Shown: one piece after another, positions 48,713 to 56,601 of the stretch
How positions within the stretch are numbered: position 1 is the stretch's first letter
How the letters are laid out: the number at the start of each line of letters is the position of its first letter
Assembly: GCF_005116575.1 (NCBI RefSeq)
Contig: NZ_SWCN01000015.1
Location: 88,884-152,883, forward strand
DNA length: 64,000 bases
Direction of reading: 5' to 3'
From: Desulforhopalus sp. IMCC35007
GTDB lineage: Bacteria > Desulfobacterota > Desulfobulbia > Desulfobulbales > Desulfocapsaceae
Made by a program: the position numbers and the translations under genes
Notes under the pieces: generated by a model
The model's input: only the letters and a program-made list of their open reading frames with translations
What the model was told of the DNA's origin: nothing
Database searches by the model: none

Positions 48713-50937
48713 TCGGCCTCCGCGACACGGGCGAAGTCGTCTTCCGCGTGCTGGGCGGCGTCCAGGAATAGGGGCAGGAAGGTCCGGCGGTCATCCACCT
48801 GGCAACGCTTGGCGCAGTTCTGGATGCCCCAATGGTCGCCCAGGACAATGGCGGTGCGCCGGGCGCGGGTCACCCCGGTGTAGAGCAGGTTGCGGTGATG
48901 CATGAAGGAATGCGCCTTGTGGACCACCACGACGGCGCAGGGGAACTCGGAACCCTGGGTTTTGTGGATGGTGAGCGCATAGGCGAGCTGCAGATCCTGC
49001 AGGTCGGGCGAACCCTTCTCCAGCTCCACCGGCATGCCGTCGAAGTCGATGACCAGGGTGCCGTTCGCGAGGACATCGACCACATAGCCGATGGCACCGT
49101 TCATCACGTTCAGGTCGTAGTTGTTCCGGGTCTGGATGACCTTGTCGTGCTTGAGAAACGGAGCGCGGCGGCCCATGGCGACCGGCGGGACCTCGGTGTT
49201 CCAGAGCTTGCGCTGGATGAGCCGCTGCAGTTCCTCGTTGAGTTCCTTGGTACCGAGCGGTCCTTTGTGGGTCGGCGTCAGCACCTGCACGTCCTTGATG
49301 ATGTCGAAACCCAGGGCGTCGAGCCGCTCCTGAAACAACTCCAGCAGGAACGAGCGTGCCGCCATCGGATCGGTGAACTGATCAACCAAATACCAATCCC
49401 GGCATCCGGCCACCGACGCCTCGCTGGTCTTGCGCACCTCGCCCTTGAGAACGGCTGTGCAGTTCTCCTTGAGGACGCCAGCCTGACGCACGACCTTGTC
49501 GAGGATGACCGTGGGGATGGCGCGTGTCTGGATCAGATCGCGCAGGATGTTTCCGGGTCCCACCGGCGGAAGCTGGTTGTGGTCACCGACCAGCAGCACC
49601 GTGGTCCGCGACAGGTCGACCGCCTCGAACAGGTGCCAGGCCAGGGGCACGTCCACCATCGAAAACTCGTCGACCACCAGGACGTCGGCATCGATGGGAT
49701 TCTCCTTGCTGCGCGAGAAGCCCTTGCCGTCATAGCCGAGCAGGCGGTGAATGGTGGTGCCGCTGCGGCCGCTGACTTCCTCCAGGCGCTTGGCCGCCTT
49801 GCCGGTCGGCGCGGCGAGCACGACCTCCAGATCACTCTCTTCGCAGATGGTGTTGATGACCGAGATGGTGTAGCTCTTGCCCGAACCGGCTCCACCCGAG
49901 ATCAGGCTGATGCTGTGCTTGAGGGCCGAGCGAACCGCGTCGAGCTGCATCTCGTTCAGAGTGGCGGCGCAGCGCCGAATCAGGGCATCGAGTTTTTTGA
50001 CGGACTGGAAATGCGGGTTGGGTGTTTCGGCCTGGCCGAACAGCGTGGCCAGCTCCCGCTCCATGCGGACGATCTCCGGCAGAGCGACCACGAACCGTCC
50101 GCCGTGGGAATCGCAGGCAAGCGCCTGTTCTTCGATGAGCGCATCGAGGGAGCTTTCGATACGAACCCGGCTGTCCAGGGCATCCATGACCAGCAGCAGA
50201 TTGGCCTGGTCCACCAGATCCTCGTATTCGATCCAGCAGTGGCCATTGTCCAGGGCTTCACGGACGCAGAAATTCAACCCAGCGCGGATACGAGGGGTGT
50301 GGTCCTTGGGGGTGCCAAGCTTGCGGGCAATCTTGTCGACCTTCTTGAAGCCGAATCCCCGGATCTCCCGAATGAGGATGTACGGGTCTTCCTTCAGGAT
50401 ATCGAGGCAGTTGCCGCCGAGTCTTTCGACCAGGGTGGCGACCTGATGATGGGTCAGGCCGAATGCCGACAGCCAGGCCATGACGGTGTTGACGCTGCGG
50501 TTCTTCAACCATTCGTCACGCAGCCGCCGGGCCGCGTCCAGAGGCAGTCGAGCTTTGAGGGCGATGCGTTCGGGGTCATTCAGAAGGGTTTCTTCAAAGG
50601 CATCGCCGAAACTCTCGACGATCAATCTGGCCTTGGCCGGACCAATGCCCTTGATCTCCGGATGGTTGGCCAGATAGTGGATCAGCCCCTCCGGATCGAG
50701 TTCGAGGTCGTGCTCCATCCCGTCGACCTTGAACTGACGGCCGTATTTGGGATGGGTGGCCCACGACCCGAGCAGGACCACAGGCTGATTTTCCCGAGCG
50801 AACAAATTGCCCGCGAACTGGACTTCCTCACCGGTCGGGGTGAGCAGTCGGCCTGCGGAGAACTTGGGTCCGGCATAGTAAACGCGCTCTATTCTTCCCC
50901 GGAGTCGCGCCGGGTTACTCTCATTTCTTTTTGGCAT
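48709..50937 (-). CDS. RecD2-like helicase
   Basis: The start at 50937 follows GGAGGATCGCGAG; codons upstream overlap the nuclease gene. The 742-aa protein has an N-terminal OB-like and helix-hairpin region (IKGIGPAKARLIVESFG; IREIRGFGFKKVDKIA), then the P-loop SLISGGAGSGKSYTISV, DVLVVDEFSMVDV and LVGDHNQLPPVGPGN, and a C-terminal YTGVTRARRTAIVLGD motif. RecD2 proteins are 5'-3' helicases used in recombination and repair. It sits between the ERCC4 nuclease and the primase in one operon. Confidence 0.88.
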   Translation of the reverse strand: MPKRNESNPARLRGRIERVYYAGPKFSAGRLLTPTGEEVQFAGNLFARENQPVVLLGSWATHPKYGRQFKVDGMEHDLELDPEGLIHYLANHPEIKGIGPAKARLIVESFGDAFEETLLNDPERIALKARLPLDAARRLRDEWLKNRSVNTVMAWLSAFGLTHHQVATLVERLGGNCLDILKEDPYILIREIRGFGFKKVDKIARKLGTPKDHTPRIRAGLNFCVREALDNGHCWIEYEDLVDQANLLLVMDALDSRVRIESSLDALIEEQALACDSHGGRFVVALPEIVRMERELATLFGQAETPNPHFQSVKKLDALIRRCAATLNEMQLDAVRSALKHSISLISGGAGSGKSYTISVINTICEESDLEVVLAAPTGKAAKRLEEVSGRSGTTIHRLLGYDGKGFSRSKENPIDADVLVVDEFSMVDVPLAWHLFEAVDLSRTTVLLVGDHNQLPPVGPGNILRDLIQTRAIPTVILDKVVRQAGVLKENCTAVLKGEVRKTSEASVAGCRDWYLVDQFTDPMAARSFLLELFQERLDALGFDIIKDVQVLTPTHKGPLGTKELNEELQRLIQRKLWNTEVPPVAMGRRAPFLKHDKVIQTRNNYDLNVMNGAIGYVVDVLANGTLVIDFDGMPVELEKGSPDLQDLQLAYALTIHKTQGSEFPCAVVVVHKAHSFMHHRNLLYTGVTRARRTAIVLGDHWGIQNCAKRCQVDDRRTFLPLFLDAAQHAEDDFARVAEAE

Positions 50938-51371
50938 CTCGCGATCCTCCGGTGAAAACGTGTCAGGTACTCCTCGACAAAACGGCAGGCGGCCTGCCGG
51001 TCCGAGCAGAAGTAGACGGGGACACCGAAGTCGACGACGATGGAGGCGACCGTTCCAATCAGCGCATGCGGGTGGGCATCGCTGCGGTAGCGGCCATCGA
51101 CCAGATCGCGAAAGTTGCACTCGACAACCACGCAGGCGGATTCGTAGGCGGAGAGCTTTTCCAGTTCGCGATGGAACCGCTTTCGCCCCCGGATGACGGT
51201 GGAGACGAAATCTGTCAGGGATTTGCGCTCCACCGCCACCCGTTCCTCAAGGCCGACCAGCGAGTAATCACCGGCGGGCAGCGCCTTGCGAACCGCCGAA
51301 ACCTTGTCGCTATCGAAGCTGTAGGGCTCCTGTTCGCGGGTGTCGACGACAACGGTGATCCGGTCCATCAT
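50889..51371 (-). CDS. ERCC4-type nuclease domain protein
   Basis: The 160-aa protein has the ERCC4/XPF signature: VVVDTREQEPYSF, PAGDYSLVGLEERVAVERKSLTD (split here) and CVVVECNFRDLV. The motif ERKxxxD is complete. It is a nuclease domain without an HhH partner. It overlaps the RecD2 gene by 49 nt, an unusually long overlap, and its ATG abuts the SSB-like gene stop. It would cut branched or single-strand junction DNA. Confidence 0.85.
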   Translation of the reverse strand: MMDRITVVVDTREQEPYSFDSDKVSAVRKALPAGDYSLVGLEERVAVERKSLTDFVSTVIRGRKRFHRELEKLSAYESACVVVECNFRDLVDGRYRSDAHPHALIGTVASIVVDFGVPVYFCSDRQAACRFVEEYLTRFHRRIARCQKEMRVTRRDSGEE

Positions 51372-51844
51372 CAGAACGGGATCATGTCGTCCATCGCCGC
51401 GCCGGGAGCCCCGGCATCGTCGGCCATGACAATGCGACGGTTGAAGTAGATGTTCTCGTTTTCACCGCGAGTGCGTTTGGTCACCTCCAGCTTGATGTTG
51501 AGAAGCTGCTCGAGGTGGCCCGGCAGGTCGGAGAGCTTCTGGAGCTGCAGCCCGCAGGTGTAGAGGTCCTGCTTGAGCCACTTGATGTTCTCGTTGCTGA
51601 CCATGACGTTGTTGCGCCAGAGCAGACGGCCCTTGTGGGTCGGCGCGAGAATGCGCAGGGTCCACTTGAGCATGGGGTTGCCCGAGGTCTGGGCGCGGGT
51701 CAGTTCGACCCGGTCGACGTTGACCTGGTATTTGCCGTCGGGGACGGTCTCGAACTCACGCTCCTCGACTTCGGCGGTTTCGAAGGCGTCATCAAACTGC
51801 GCCAGGTCGAGGTTGCTGTTGGATTGGTTTTCGTAGTGTTCCAT
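51371..51844 (-). CDS. DUF669-type single-strand DNA-binding protein
   Basis: The 157-aa protein has the DUF669 pattern (FETVPDGKYQVNVDRVELT, then LKWTLRILAPTHKGRLLWRN) and ends with MDDMIPF, which resembles the acidic SSB tail that recruits partner proteins. It binds the strand exposed in replication and recombination. It is between the Sak4-like ATPase and the ERCC4 nuclease. Confidence 0.82.
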   Translation of the reverse strand: MEHYENQSNSNLDLAQFDDAFETAEVEEREFETVPDGKYQVNVDRVELTRAQTSGNPMLKWTLRILAPTHKGRLLWRNNVMVSNENIKWLKQDLYTCGLQLQKLSDLPGHLEQLLNIKLEVTKRTRGENENIYFNRRIVMADDAGAPGAAMDDMIPF

Positions 51845-51856
51845 GGTCGGATCTCC

Positions 51857-52627
51857 TTACTGTTGGGGTTTCGCCGCCGCACTCGCGGTCGGCTCCGGCT
51901 TCGGCCGGGCGGCACTCGCCGCAGCTCCGGCTGCCGTGTTGTTGAACGCTTTCATGAAGCTCGGAAAATCGAGGGGAATGACTTCGGGGAGTCGGCCGGT
52001 GCGGTCACCGGCGTCGTAGTTGGGACTGGGCTTGGTGCGCATCACGCGCTGCCAGACAGGCTTGCTGTCCTCGCCGGTTTTCATGTCCAGGTCGCAGAAC
52101 AGGATCAGGTCCACCAGGCCGGTGACCAGTTTCCGCGCCTTCTCCGGCAACGTCGGCACGATGCGGGTGTGCTTGCCGGTCCGGGTCTCGATGTCCCGCT
52201 CCTGGGAGTGGGAGATAAGGATCAGCCCATAGGGCAGGAAGGCGAGCTTATTGATGACGCGCTGGAACTCGTTGTTGATCAGCGCGTAGCCCTTGCCGTA
52301 GCCCAGGTCGGACTCGTGCTCGATCTTGAATTTCTTGCAGACGTAGTCCGAGCACATCTTGTAGGCGTTATCCACCGTGTCGACGACGATGGTCTTGAAC
52401 TCGTGCTTGCCCTCGGCGATTTCGGCGCAGGCCTGCAGGAGGTCGTCCCAGCAGGTGATCGGGGTCTGGAACACCTCCAGGGCGTTCAGGCCCGGCTCGG
52501 TCGCCAGGAACAGTGCGTCATCGGCCTTGGAGCACCAGGTGCTCTTGCCGATCTTGCTCGGGCCGTACACTAGGGCGGTGAGGTCCGAGAGCGTGTGTTT
52601 GGGTTTGCTTTTGGTCTTGGGAAGCAT
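51857..52627 (-). CDS. Sak4-like RecA-family recombinase (AAA_24)
   Basis: The 256-aa protein has the Walker A-like YGPSKIGKSTWCSKA and Walker B-like FKTIVVDTVDNAYKM, then LILISHSQE, typical of phage Sak4/AAA_24 ATPases. The tail is low-complexity A/P-rich. It pairs with single-strand DNA-binding proteins to anneal or invade strands, and is followed directly by the SSB-like gene. It acts in phage recombination. Confidence 0.82.
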   Translation of the reverse strand: MLPKTKSKPKHTLSDLTALVYGPSKIGKSTWCSKADDALFLATEPGLNALEVFQTPITCWDDLLQACAEIAEGKHEFKTIVVDTVDNAYKMCSDYVCKKFKIEHESDLGYGKGYALINNEFQRVINKLAFLPYGLILISHSQERDIETRTGKHTRIVPTLPEKARKLVTGLVDLILFCDLDMKTGEDSKPVWQRVMRTKPSPNYDAGDRTGRLPEVIPLDFPSFMKAFNNTAAGAAASAARPKPEPTASAAAKPQQ

Positions 52628-52653
52628 GGCTTCGTCTCCTTATGGTTGGGATT

Positions 52654-53670
52654 TCAAAACACCGGAGCGGCGTCTTCACCGGCTCCGTCCCGCAGCTCTT
52701 CGTGCGGGGCGATCCTTTGGAAATGGTTTTCGATGACGTTGGGGTTGCCGCCCGAGCGGCAGAGCTGGAAGTAGGCGCAGGGCCTTCCGTACTGGAAGCA
52801 GTAGCTGGTGTTGCGGTAGAAGGTGTCGCGCCGACGGGCGTCGAGCATGGCCTTGGAGAGTTCCCACAGCTCCGCCCGCAGTTCCTCGAACTGGTCGCGG
52901 GAGATGTAGAGCACCTCACGGTGGAACATGCCCGGCTCGAGGTACTTCTCCTGGAGCCGCTGCTGGAAGGTGTCGTCATCCTCCGGCAGCTTGCGCTTGG
53001 CGCTGCTCTTGCCGGTTTTCGACTTGGCGATCAGCTCCGCCCGGCGGGCCTCGAATTCTGCCTCGGTTTCACCCTTGCCCTGGCGCAGCTTGGCCTTGAC
53101 CAGGACGTTGTAGATGATGCCGCTGACCGTGATGCCGAGGGTCTGCTCCAGGTACCAGGCGTAGAGGATGATCTGGAAATCGGTCCACAGCCGCTCCAGG
53201 TAACTGGCATCGATCTGCGAGGCGGTTTTGTGTTCCAGCAGGAAGTACTGGCCATCCTGACGGACGATGCCGTCCACCTTCCCGGCGAGAATGAAACTGC
53301 GCGAGGTTGCGCCGGTCGCCGGGTTGACGATGGGACCTTCGAAGGTCTTTTCGAGCGCGACGACCTCGAAGTCTTCGGCCGGGTAGTGTTCCGCATAGGC
53401 GCTCATCATGGCTCGGGCGAGATGCCAGTCGGCCTGTTGATGATCGTCCTGCGCCCGGTTCGGATAGGTCCGGTCGATGTGGTCGAGTACCTTGGCCAGA
53501 TCCCGCTCGCCGTGCCAGCACTCCAGGCAGTCGTGAATGACCGAGCCGAAGACCAGATTGGGGTCGCGCTCGAGCGGCACCAGCTCGTCGATGTAGCGCC
53601 ATTTGCAGGCCATGCGGCAGTTTCGGAACAGCCGCCACATGGAATAGGTGGTGGTCATCAGCTCGCTCAT
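52654..53670 (-). CDS. PD-(D/E)XK nuclease, RecB/Cas4-like
   Basis: The 338-aa protein has FGSVIHDCLECWHG near residue 45 and the nuclease core ILAGKVDGIVRQDGQ, YFLLEHKTAS with QIILYAWYLEQTLG. Four cysteines (CRMAC, CFQYGRPC and CR) could bind an iron-sulfur cluster as in Cas4 and AddB types. It would resect DNA ends to feed the annealing protein. It overlaps the upstream gene start. Confidence 0.85.
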   Translation of the reverse strand: MSELMTTTYSMWRLFRNCRMACKWRYIDELVPLERDPNLVFGSVIHDCLECWHGERDLAKVLDHIDRTYPNRAQDDHQQADWHLARAMMSAYAEHYPAEDFEVVALEKTFEGPIVNPATGATSRSFILAGKVDGIVRQDGQYFLLEHKTASQIDASYLERLWTDFQIILYAWYLEQTLGITVSGIIYNVLVKAKLRQGKGETEAEFEARRAELIAKSKTGKSSAKRKLPEDDDTFQQRLQEKYLEPGMFHREVLYISRDQFEELRAELWELSKAMLDARRRDTFYRNTSYCFQYGRPCAYFQLCRSGGNPNVIENHFQRIAPHEELRDGAGEDAAPVF

Positions 53671-54005
53671 ACCGCCACCCCCGCTGTAGCGGCGGCGGGC
53701 GCTGCGCGATGTTTGGAGGCGCAGGCGCAGCCCGTCGGCTGAGATCGTTCGATCAGGACCGAGCGTTCGCCGTACTCCTTGGTGGCGAAGCCGGTGAAGA
53801 TGCGGGCGAGATCACTGCCAACATCGGTGGAGGCGTCGATCACGCAGGTGCGTCGGGCCTTGTCCAGATTGAACCGGCTCTCCATCCGCACACGGGAACG
53901 GCCGTGCAGGCTTTCGACGGCCAGCATCGCCAGCATGAAAGTGTCTTCCAGTTCCTGGGCCGGGACCGACTCGTCAAAACGGTACTTGTAGGTGTCATGA
54001 GTCAT
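53667..54005 (-). CDS. Small hypothetical protein, 112 aa
   Basis: The ATG at 54005 follows AGGAG. The protein begins MTHDTYKYRFDESVPAQELE with LAVESLHGRSRVRMESRFN and ends in an alanine-rich tail. Its size and place, first in the replication operon after promoter copy 8, fit a small early phage regulator or accessory protein. The family is not recognised. Confidence 0.6.
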   Translation of the reverse strand: MTHDTYKYRFDESVPAQELEDTFMLAMLAVESLHGRSRVRMESRFNLDKARRTCVIDASTDVGSDLARIFTGFATKEYGERSVLIERSQPTGCACASKHRAAPAAATAGVAV

Positions 54006-54075
54006 GGTTGAACTCCTCTTTTGTTCAGGTTCTGATTTCCGAGGCCCCGGATAGCCGCACCATGCGGCACGGTGC

Positions 54076-54108
54076 TTACTTACCGGAGCCGGAGTCGATG
54101 CGTCGGAG
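54076..54108 (-). promoter_or_regulatory. Phage regulon promoter motif, copy 8 (replication operon)
   Basis: Minus-strand CTCCGAC, 15 bp, CCGGTAAGTAA, directly downstream of the sigma-factor gene (stop at 54110) and 70 nt before the replication operon. The sigma factor thus lies next to one of its presumed promoters. Confidence 0.77.
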
Positions 54109-54109
54109 A

Positions 54110-54694
54110 TCACAGGTAGTCGTTCAGGCCAGCCTCGCTGAAAGCCTCCCGCAGCTTGCTCAGCCGGTCGTAGAGGGTGGTTCTGGGAATGCCCATCTCC
54201 CGGGCGATTTCGGCCATGGTGCTGTCGTGCAGGCGCACGCACAGATCCCGGAGCTCTTCCGGCAGCGAGGCGATGGCCCGGTCGAGGTCCATGCGGATCT
54301 CATGGCCGAGGCGCTCCCTTGTCTCGCGGGTGCCGCTTCCCAGAGAGCCCTCGCTGTCCAGGAAGTCGATCCGCTCGGTGGTGTCGCCTTCGCCGTTGTC
54401 GAGGTGTTCATTGAGTGAGGTTTGGCAGAGCCGCCAGTCCCGGCATTGGGCGAACCGGGCCTCCAGAATGGTGGAGATGTGACGTTCAACGATCCGAGCC
54501 ATGAAGGTGGTCTTCTTGGCCTTGGCGGGATTGAAATGCCGCATCCGCTGCAGCAGATCGATCATCAGTTCCTGTTCGAGGTCGGGTCTGTCGTCCTCGG
54601 TGAATCCGGCCTTGCCTACGAGTTGCCGTGCTTTGTGCCGAATGAGGTCGGCGGCATACTTGTCGATGCCGTCGTAAGAATTCTGTGAAACCAT
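54110..54694 (-). CDS. Phage-encoded sigma-70-family (ECF-like) sigma factor
   Basis: The 194-aa protein has a sigma region 2-like helix set (DLEQELMIDLLQRMRHF, then TFMARIVERHISTI) in residues 35-80. A variable linker follows. Region 4 is at the C-terminus: IASLPEELRDLCVRLHDSTM, then AEIAREMGIPRTTLYDRLSK, a helix-turn-helix. There is no region 1.1 or region 3, so it belongs to the small ECF-type group. It would direct host RNA polymerase to dedicated promoters, most likely the eight motif copies in this window; that link is an inference. Its ribosome binding site is in a hairpin (54700-54718). Confidence 0.82.
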   Translation of the reverse strand: MVSQNSYDGIDKYAADLIRHKARQLVGKAGFTEDDRPDLEQELMIDLLQRMRHFNPAKAKKTTFMARIVERHISTILEARFAQCRDWRLCQTSLNEHLDNGEGDTTERIDFLDSEGSLGSGTRETRERLGHEIRMDLDRAIASLPEELRDLCVRLHDSTMAEIAREMGIPRTTLYDRLSKLREAFSEAGLNDYL

Positions 54695-54699
54695 CGGGG

Positions 54700-54718
54700 C
54701 CTCCTCGGAGCGAGGAGG
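54700..54718 (-). promoter_or_regulatory. Hairpin sequestering the sigma-factor ribosome binding site
   Basis: On the minus strand CCTCCTCG, loop CTC, CGAGGAGG forms a perfect 8-bp stem; GAGGAGG is the Shine-Dalgarno, 5 nt before the ATG. This would repress translation until opened by RNA melting, a protein or a partner RNA. Confidence 0.65.
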
Positions 54719-54726
54719 AGGTCCGC

Positions 54727-54827
54727 GTGGGTGTCGGCACGGGCCAGATCACAGGACAAAGCTGTCGCGTGGGCGAAGGGGTCGCAGGTACGCCGCCAAT
54801 TGCCGTATTCGGCTCGGCGACACCCAC
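54727..54827. repeat. Long inverted repeat in the sigma-gene leader
   Basis: GTGGGTGTCG at 54727-54736 is perfectly complementary to CGACACCCAC at 54818-54827, 81 bp apart. Both arms lie in the gap between the gene at 54890 and the sigma gene. In RNA it would close a large loop upstream of the ribosome binding site hairpin. Confidence 0.5.
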
Positions 54828-54889
54828 AACAGCCTCCGCCATGCGTCCAGCTTGTTGTCCAGTGTCTAAGGGTTCAGGTCGTTACGTGT

Positions 54890-55216
54890 TCAGGCTGCCC
54901 GTTCCTCGATGCGCATCAGGAACGGGAGACCGTGCTTGATTTCGAGCAGGCAGACTTTTCCGCTGCCCATCTGCGCGAGGTGCTCCAGCAGCGCCACGAC
55001 CTCTTGCTTGAGGGTGAAGTCATCCTGGTCGCGCTCGGGCCGGGGACCGCTCTGTCCGCCCAGCTTGATCTCGCGCTCGATGACCGTGTCAGGGGTGAGT
55101 TCCGGCTCGCCGTCGCGGACCGGAATGTTGGTGATGCGGCCGAAGTTGATGTCCTGCATCAACTCGATGAGTCGCCGCTTCGGTGGGGTGAGGTGTGCTT
55201 TACTTGTCTGGTTCAT
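54890..55216 (-). CDS. Small hypothetical protein upstream of the sigma gene, 108 aa
   Basis: The ATG at 55216 has AAGGAGGTTCGGC upstream. Begins MNQTSKAHLTPPKRRLIELM with GRITNIPVRDGEPELTPDTV and KLGGQSGPRPERDQDD. It is acidic in the middle and helical at the ends. It is the first gene upstream of the sigma factor, so a role as anti-sigma or early regulator is possible but not evidenced by sequence. Confidence 0.55.
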   Translation of the reverse strand: MNQTSKAHLTPPKRRLIELMQDINFGRITNIPVRDGEPELTPDTVIEREIKLGGQSGPRPERDQDDFTLKQEVVALLEHLAQMGSGKVCLLEIKHGLPFLMRIEERAA

Positions 55217-55475
55217 GCCGAACCTCCTTCATTTCTGGACCGACCGGGAGACAGGTCCGGCATGAATTTCCCGGGTGGCGGTCGTGAACTTTTTGTGTTC
55301 ACCAGACCTGTCACCCTGCTTTGGCGAATTTTCGTTGCGACCCCGAAAAACGCCCTGGCTCAAGGAGGAGGAAAGCCCGTAAGGCCTTGGTTGATGGTGG
55401 TTTTACAGAGGAAAACTTTTTTAACTTTTTTTGCCCGGCCCCGGTGAAATTTCACCGGGCGGGCCTCCAAGACGC
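55217..55475. other. Regulatory gap with palindromes upstream of the 108-aa gene
   Basis: No gene is supported here. The DNA holds a perfect 20-bp palindrome at 55440-55459 (CCCGGTGAAA, then its complement), extended by further pairing to 55433-55464, and a second dyad GTGAAC-N7-GTTCAC at 55284-55302. Both look like repressor or activator operators. Confidence 0.5.
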
Positions 55476-55511
55476 AAAAAGCCCCGATCCAGAATCCTGA
55501 ATCGGGGCTTT
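55476..55511 (-). terminator. Terminator between the two-gene unknown operon and the sigma region
   Basis: AAAGCCCCGAT pairs with ATCGGGGCTTT (loop of 12). On the minus strand it ends in CTTTTTG and terminates the operon ending at 55537. It may also stop plus-strand transcripts. Confidence 0.75.
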
Positions 55512-55536
55512 AGATTTGTCGGGCTATAAAGGGTGG

Positions 55537-56601
55537 TCAGTAGACCTCGGCACCTTCCGGGAGGATGCGGAACTTACACCGGTAAGTCTTTGTGTCCTTG
55601 ACCCATTCGATGGGATCGTCATCGAGCCGGAAGAATTCGCGCAGGTGCTTCGACAACTCCTGCTTTTGTTTCTTCAGCTTGTCCGAGGCGTATCGGCTGT
55701 GCCAGTCGATCTCGCCACGGGAGTTGGCAAACCCCTCAAGCAATTTCCATTGCTCGGTAGGATTGCCATTCTTCCTGCTCGCCATTCCCATTTGCGTATA
55801 GGTGTATCGACCGCTCTGATCTCCCGCCCATATTGTGACGGTATGACCATCGCGGAACTGAATCTTGAGTTGCGACCATGTGGTGCCCGGCGGTGTCGGG
55901 AAAAACACAGTGCCGCCTGAATCCGACTCAGGCACCTGGCCGATAAGGGCCGCGAATATCTCAGATCTGTCCCGACAGGTCAGGAATCGTGGAGCATCAC
56001 CCAGGTACAGATCTTCGTCCAGCGCAATGTAAAGGCTATCTTTCTGCGCCAGCAGTGTTTCAACTACAGGACTCAGATGAAGGCGAGTGGGCGCGATTAG
56101 GACAAAGGGTTTGGGGGTCGAAAGGCATAATGATCGCACGACCTCGATCAGCGCATCCTTGCTGTCCTGCATCGTCAGTACAACCGGGAAGTCCATCCCC
56201 GCTGTGGGTATGAAATCGCCCAATCTCCATGTGTGGGGCAGGCCATCGTATTTCGACTCTCGGTGTTCTATTCCCAAGGCCGCGCAGATAGCACCATTGA
56301 TAGTTGACTGCTTGAGCCGATAGATCAGCGTCTGCCTTGAAGAGAGCTGAATGGCCGGGCCTTCTTTTTCATTGCAGATGGCCCGGATGTTGGTCTTCGC
56401 ATGGGTAACCACACTCCGTGGGCAACCGAGGCCACATTCCGTCGGGCAATCCACGGCGGTCGCATGATCCTTGGTCAGTTGAAGGAAGTGATCACGAAAC
56501 AACGGATACCGATCCCAGCCGGATAGCGCCTTATCCCAATCGAACAGCGCCGCCGACTTTCCAGGCAATCTCTCCAGATATGCCCAGACGGGATCACTCA
56601 T
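55537..56601 (-). CDS. Unknown protein with cysteine cluster, 354 aa
   Basis: The start at 56601 (MSDPVWAYLERLPG) overlaps the preceding stop by 8 nt. It has a cysteine cluster CPTECGLGCPR with a later Cys in ICNEKEG, which could bind zinc or an iron-sulfur cluster. Then comes QTLIYRLKQSTINGAICAAL and a C-terminal WHSRYASDKLKKQKQELSK. I do not recognise the family. It is the partner of the 388-aa gene in one LexA-headed operon. Confidence 0.6.
   Translation of the reverse strand: MSDPVWAYLERLPGKSAALFDWDKALSGWDRYPLFRDHFLQLTKDHATAVDCPTECGLGCPRSVVTHAKTNIRAICNEKEGPAIQLSSRQTLIYRLKQSTINGAICAALGIEHRESKYDGLPHTWRLGDFIPTAGMDFPVVLTMQDSKDALIEVVRSLCLSTPKPFVLIAPTRLHLSPVVETLLAQKDSLYIALDEDLYLGDAPRFLTCRDRSEIFAALIGQVPESDSGGTVFFPTPPGTTWSQLKIQFRDGHTVTIWAGDQSGRYTYTQMGMASRKNGNPTEQWKLLEGFANSRGEIDWHSRYASDKLKKQKQELSKHLREFFRLDDDPIEWVKDTKTYRCKFRILPEGAEVY

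Noticed and set aside
48832..50955. Plus-strand 707-codon frame opposite the RecD2 gene
   Set aside because: Helicase motifs are all on the minus strand; this frame is a mirror artefact.
54486..54842. Alternative 118-codon frame upstream of and overlapping the sigma gene
   Set aside because: It is in another frame, lacks a ribosome binding site and contradicts the sigma-factor motifs.
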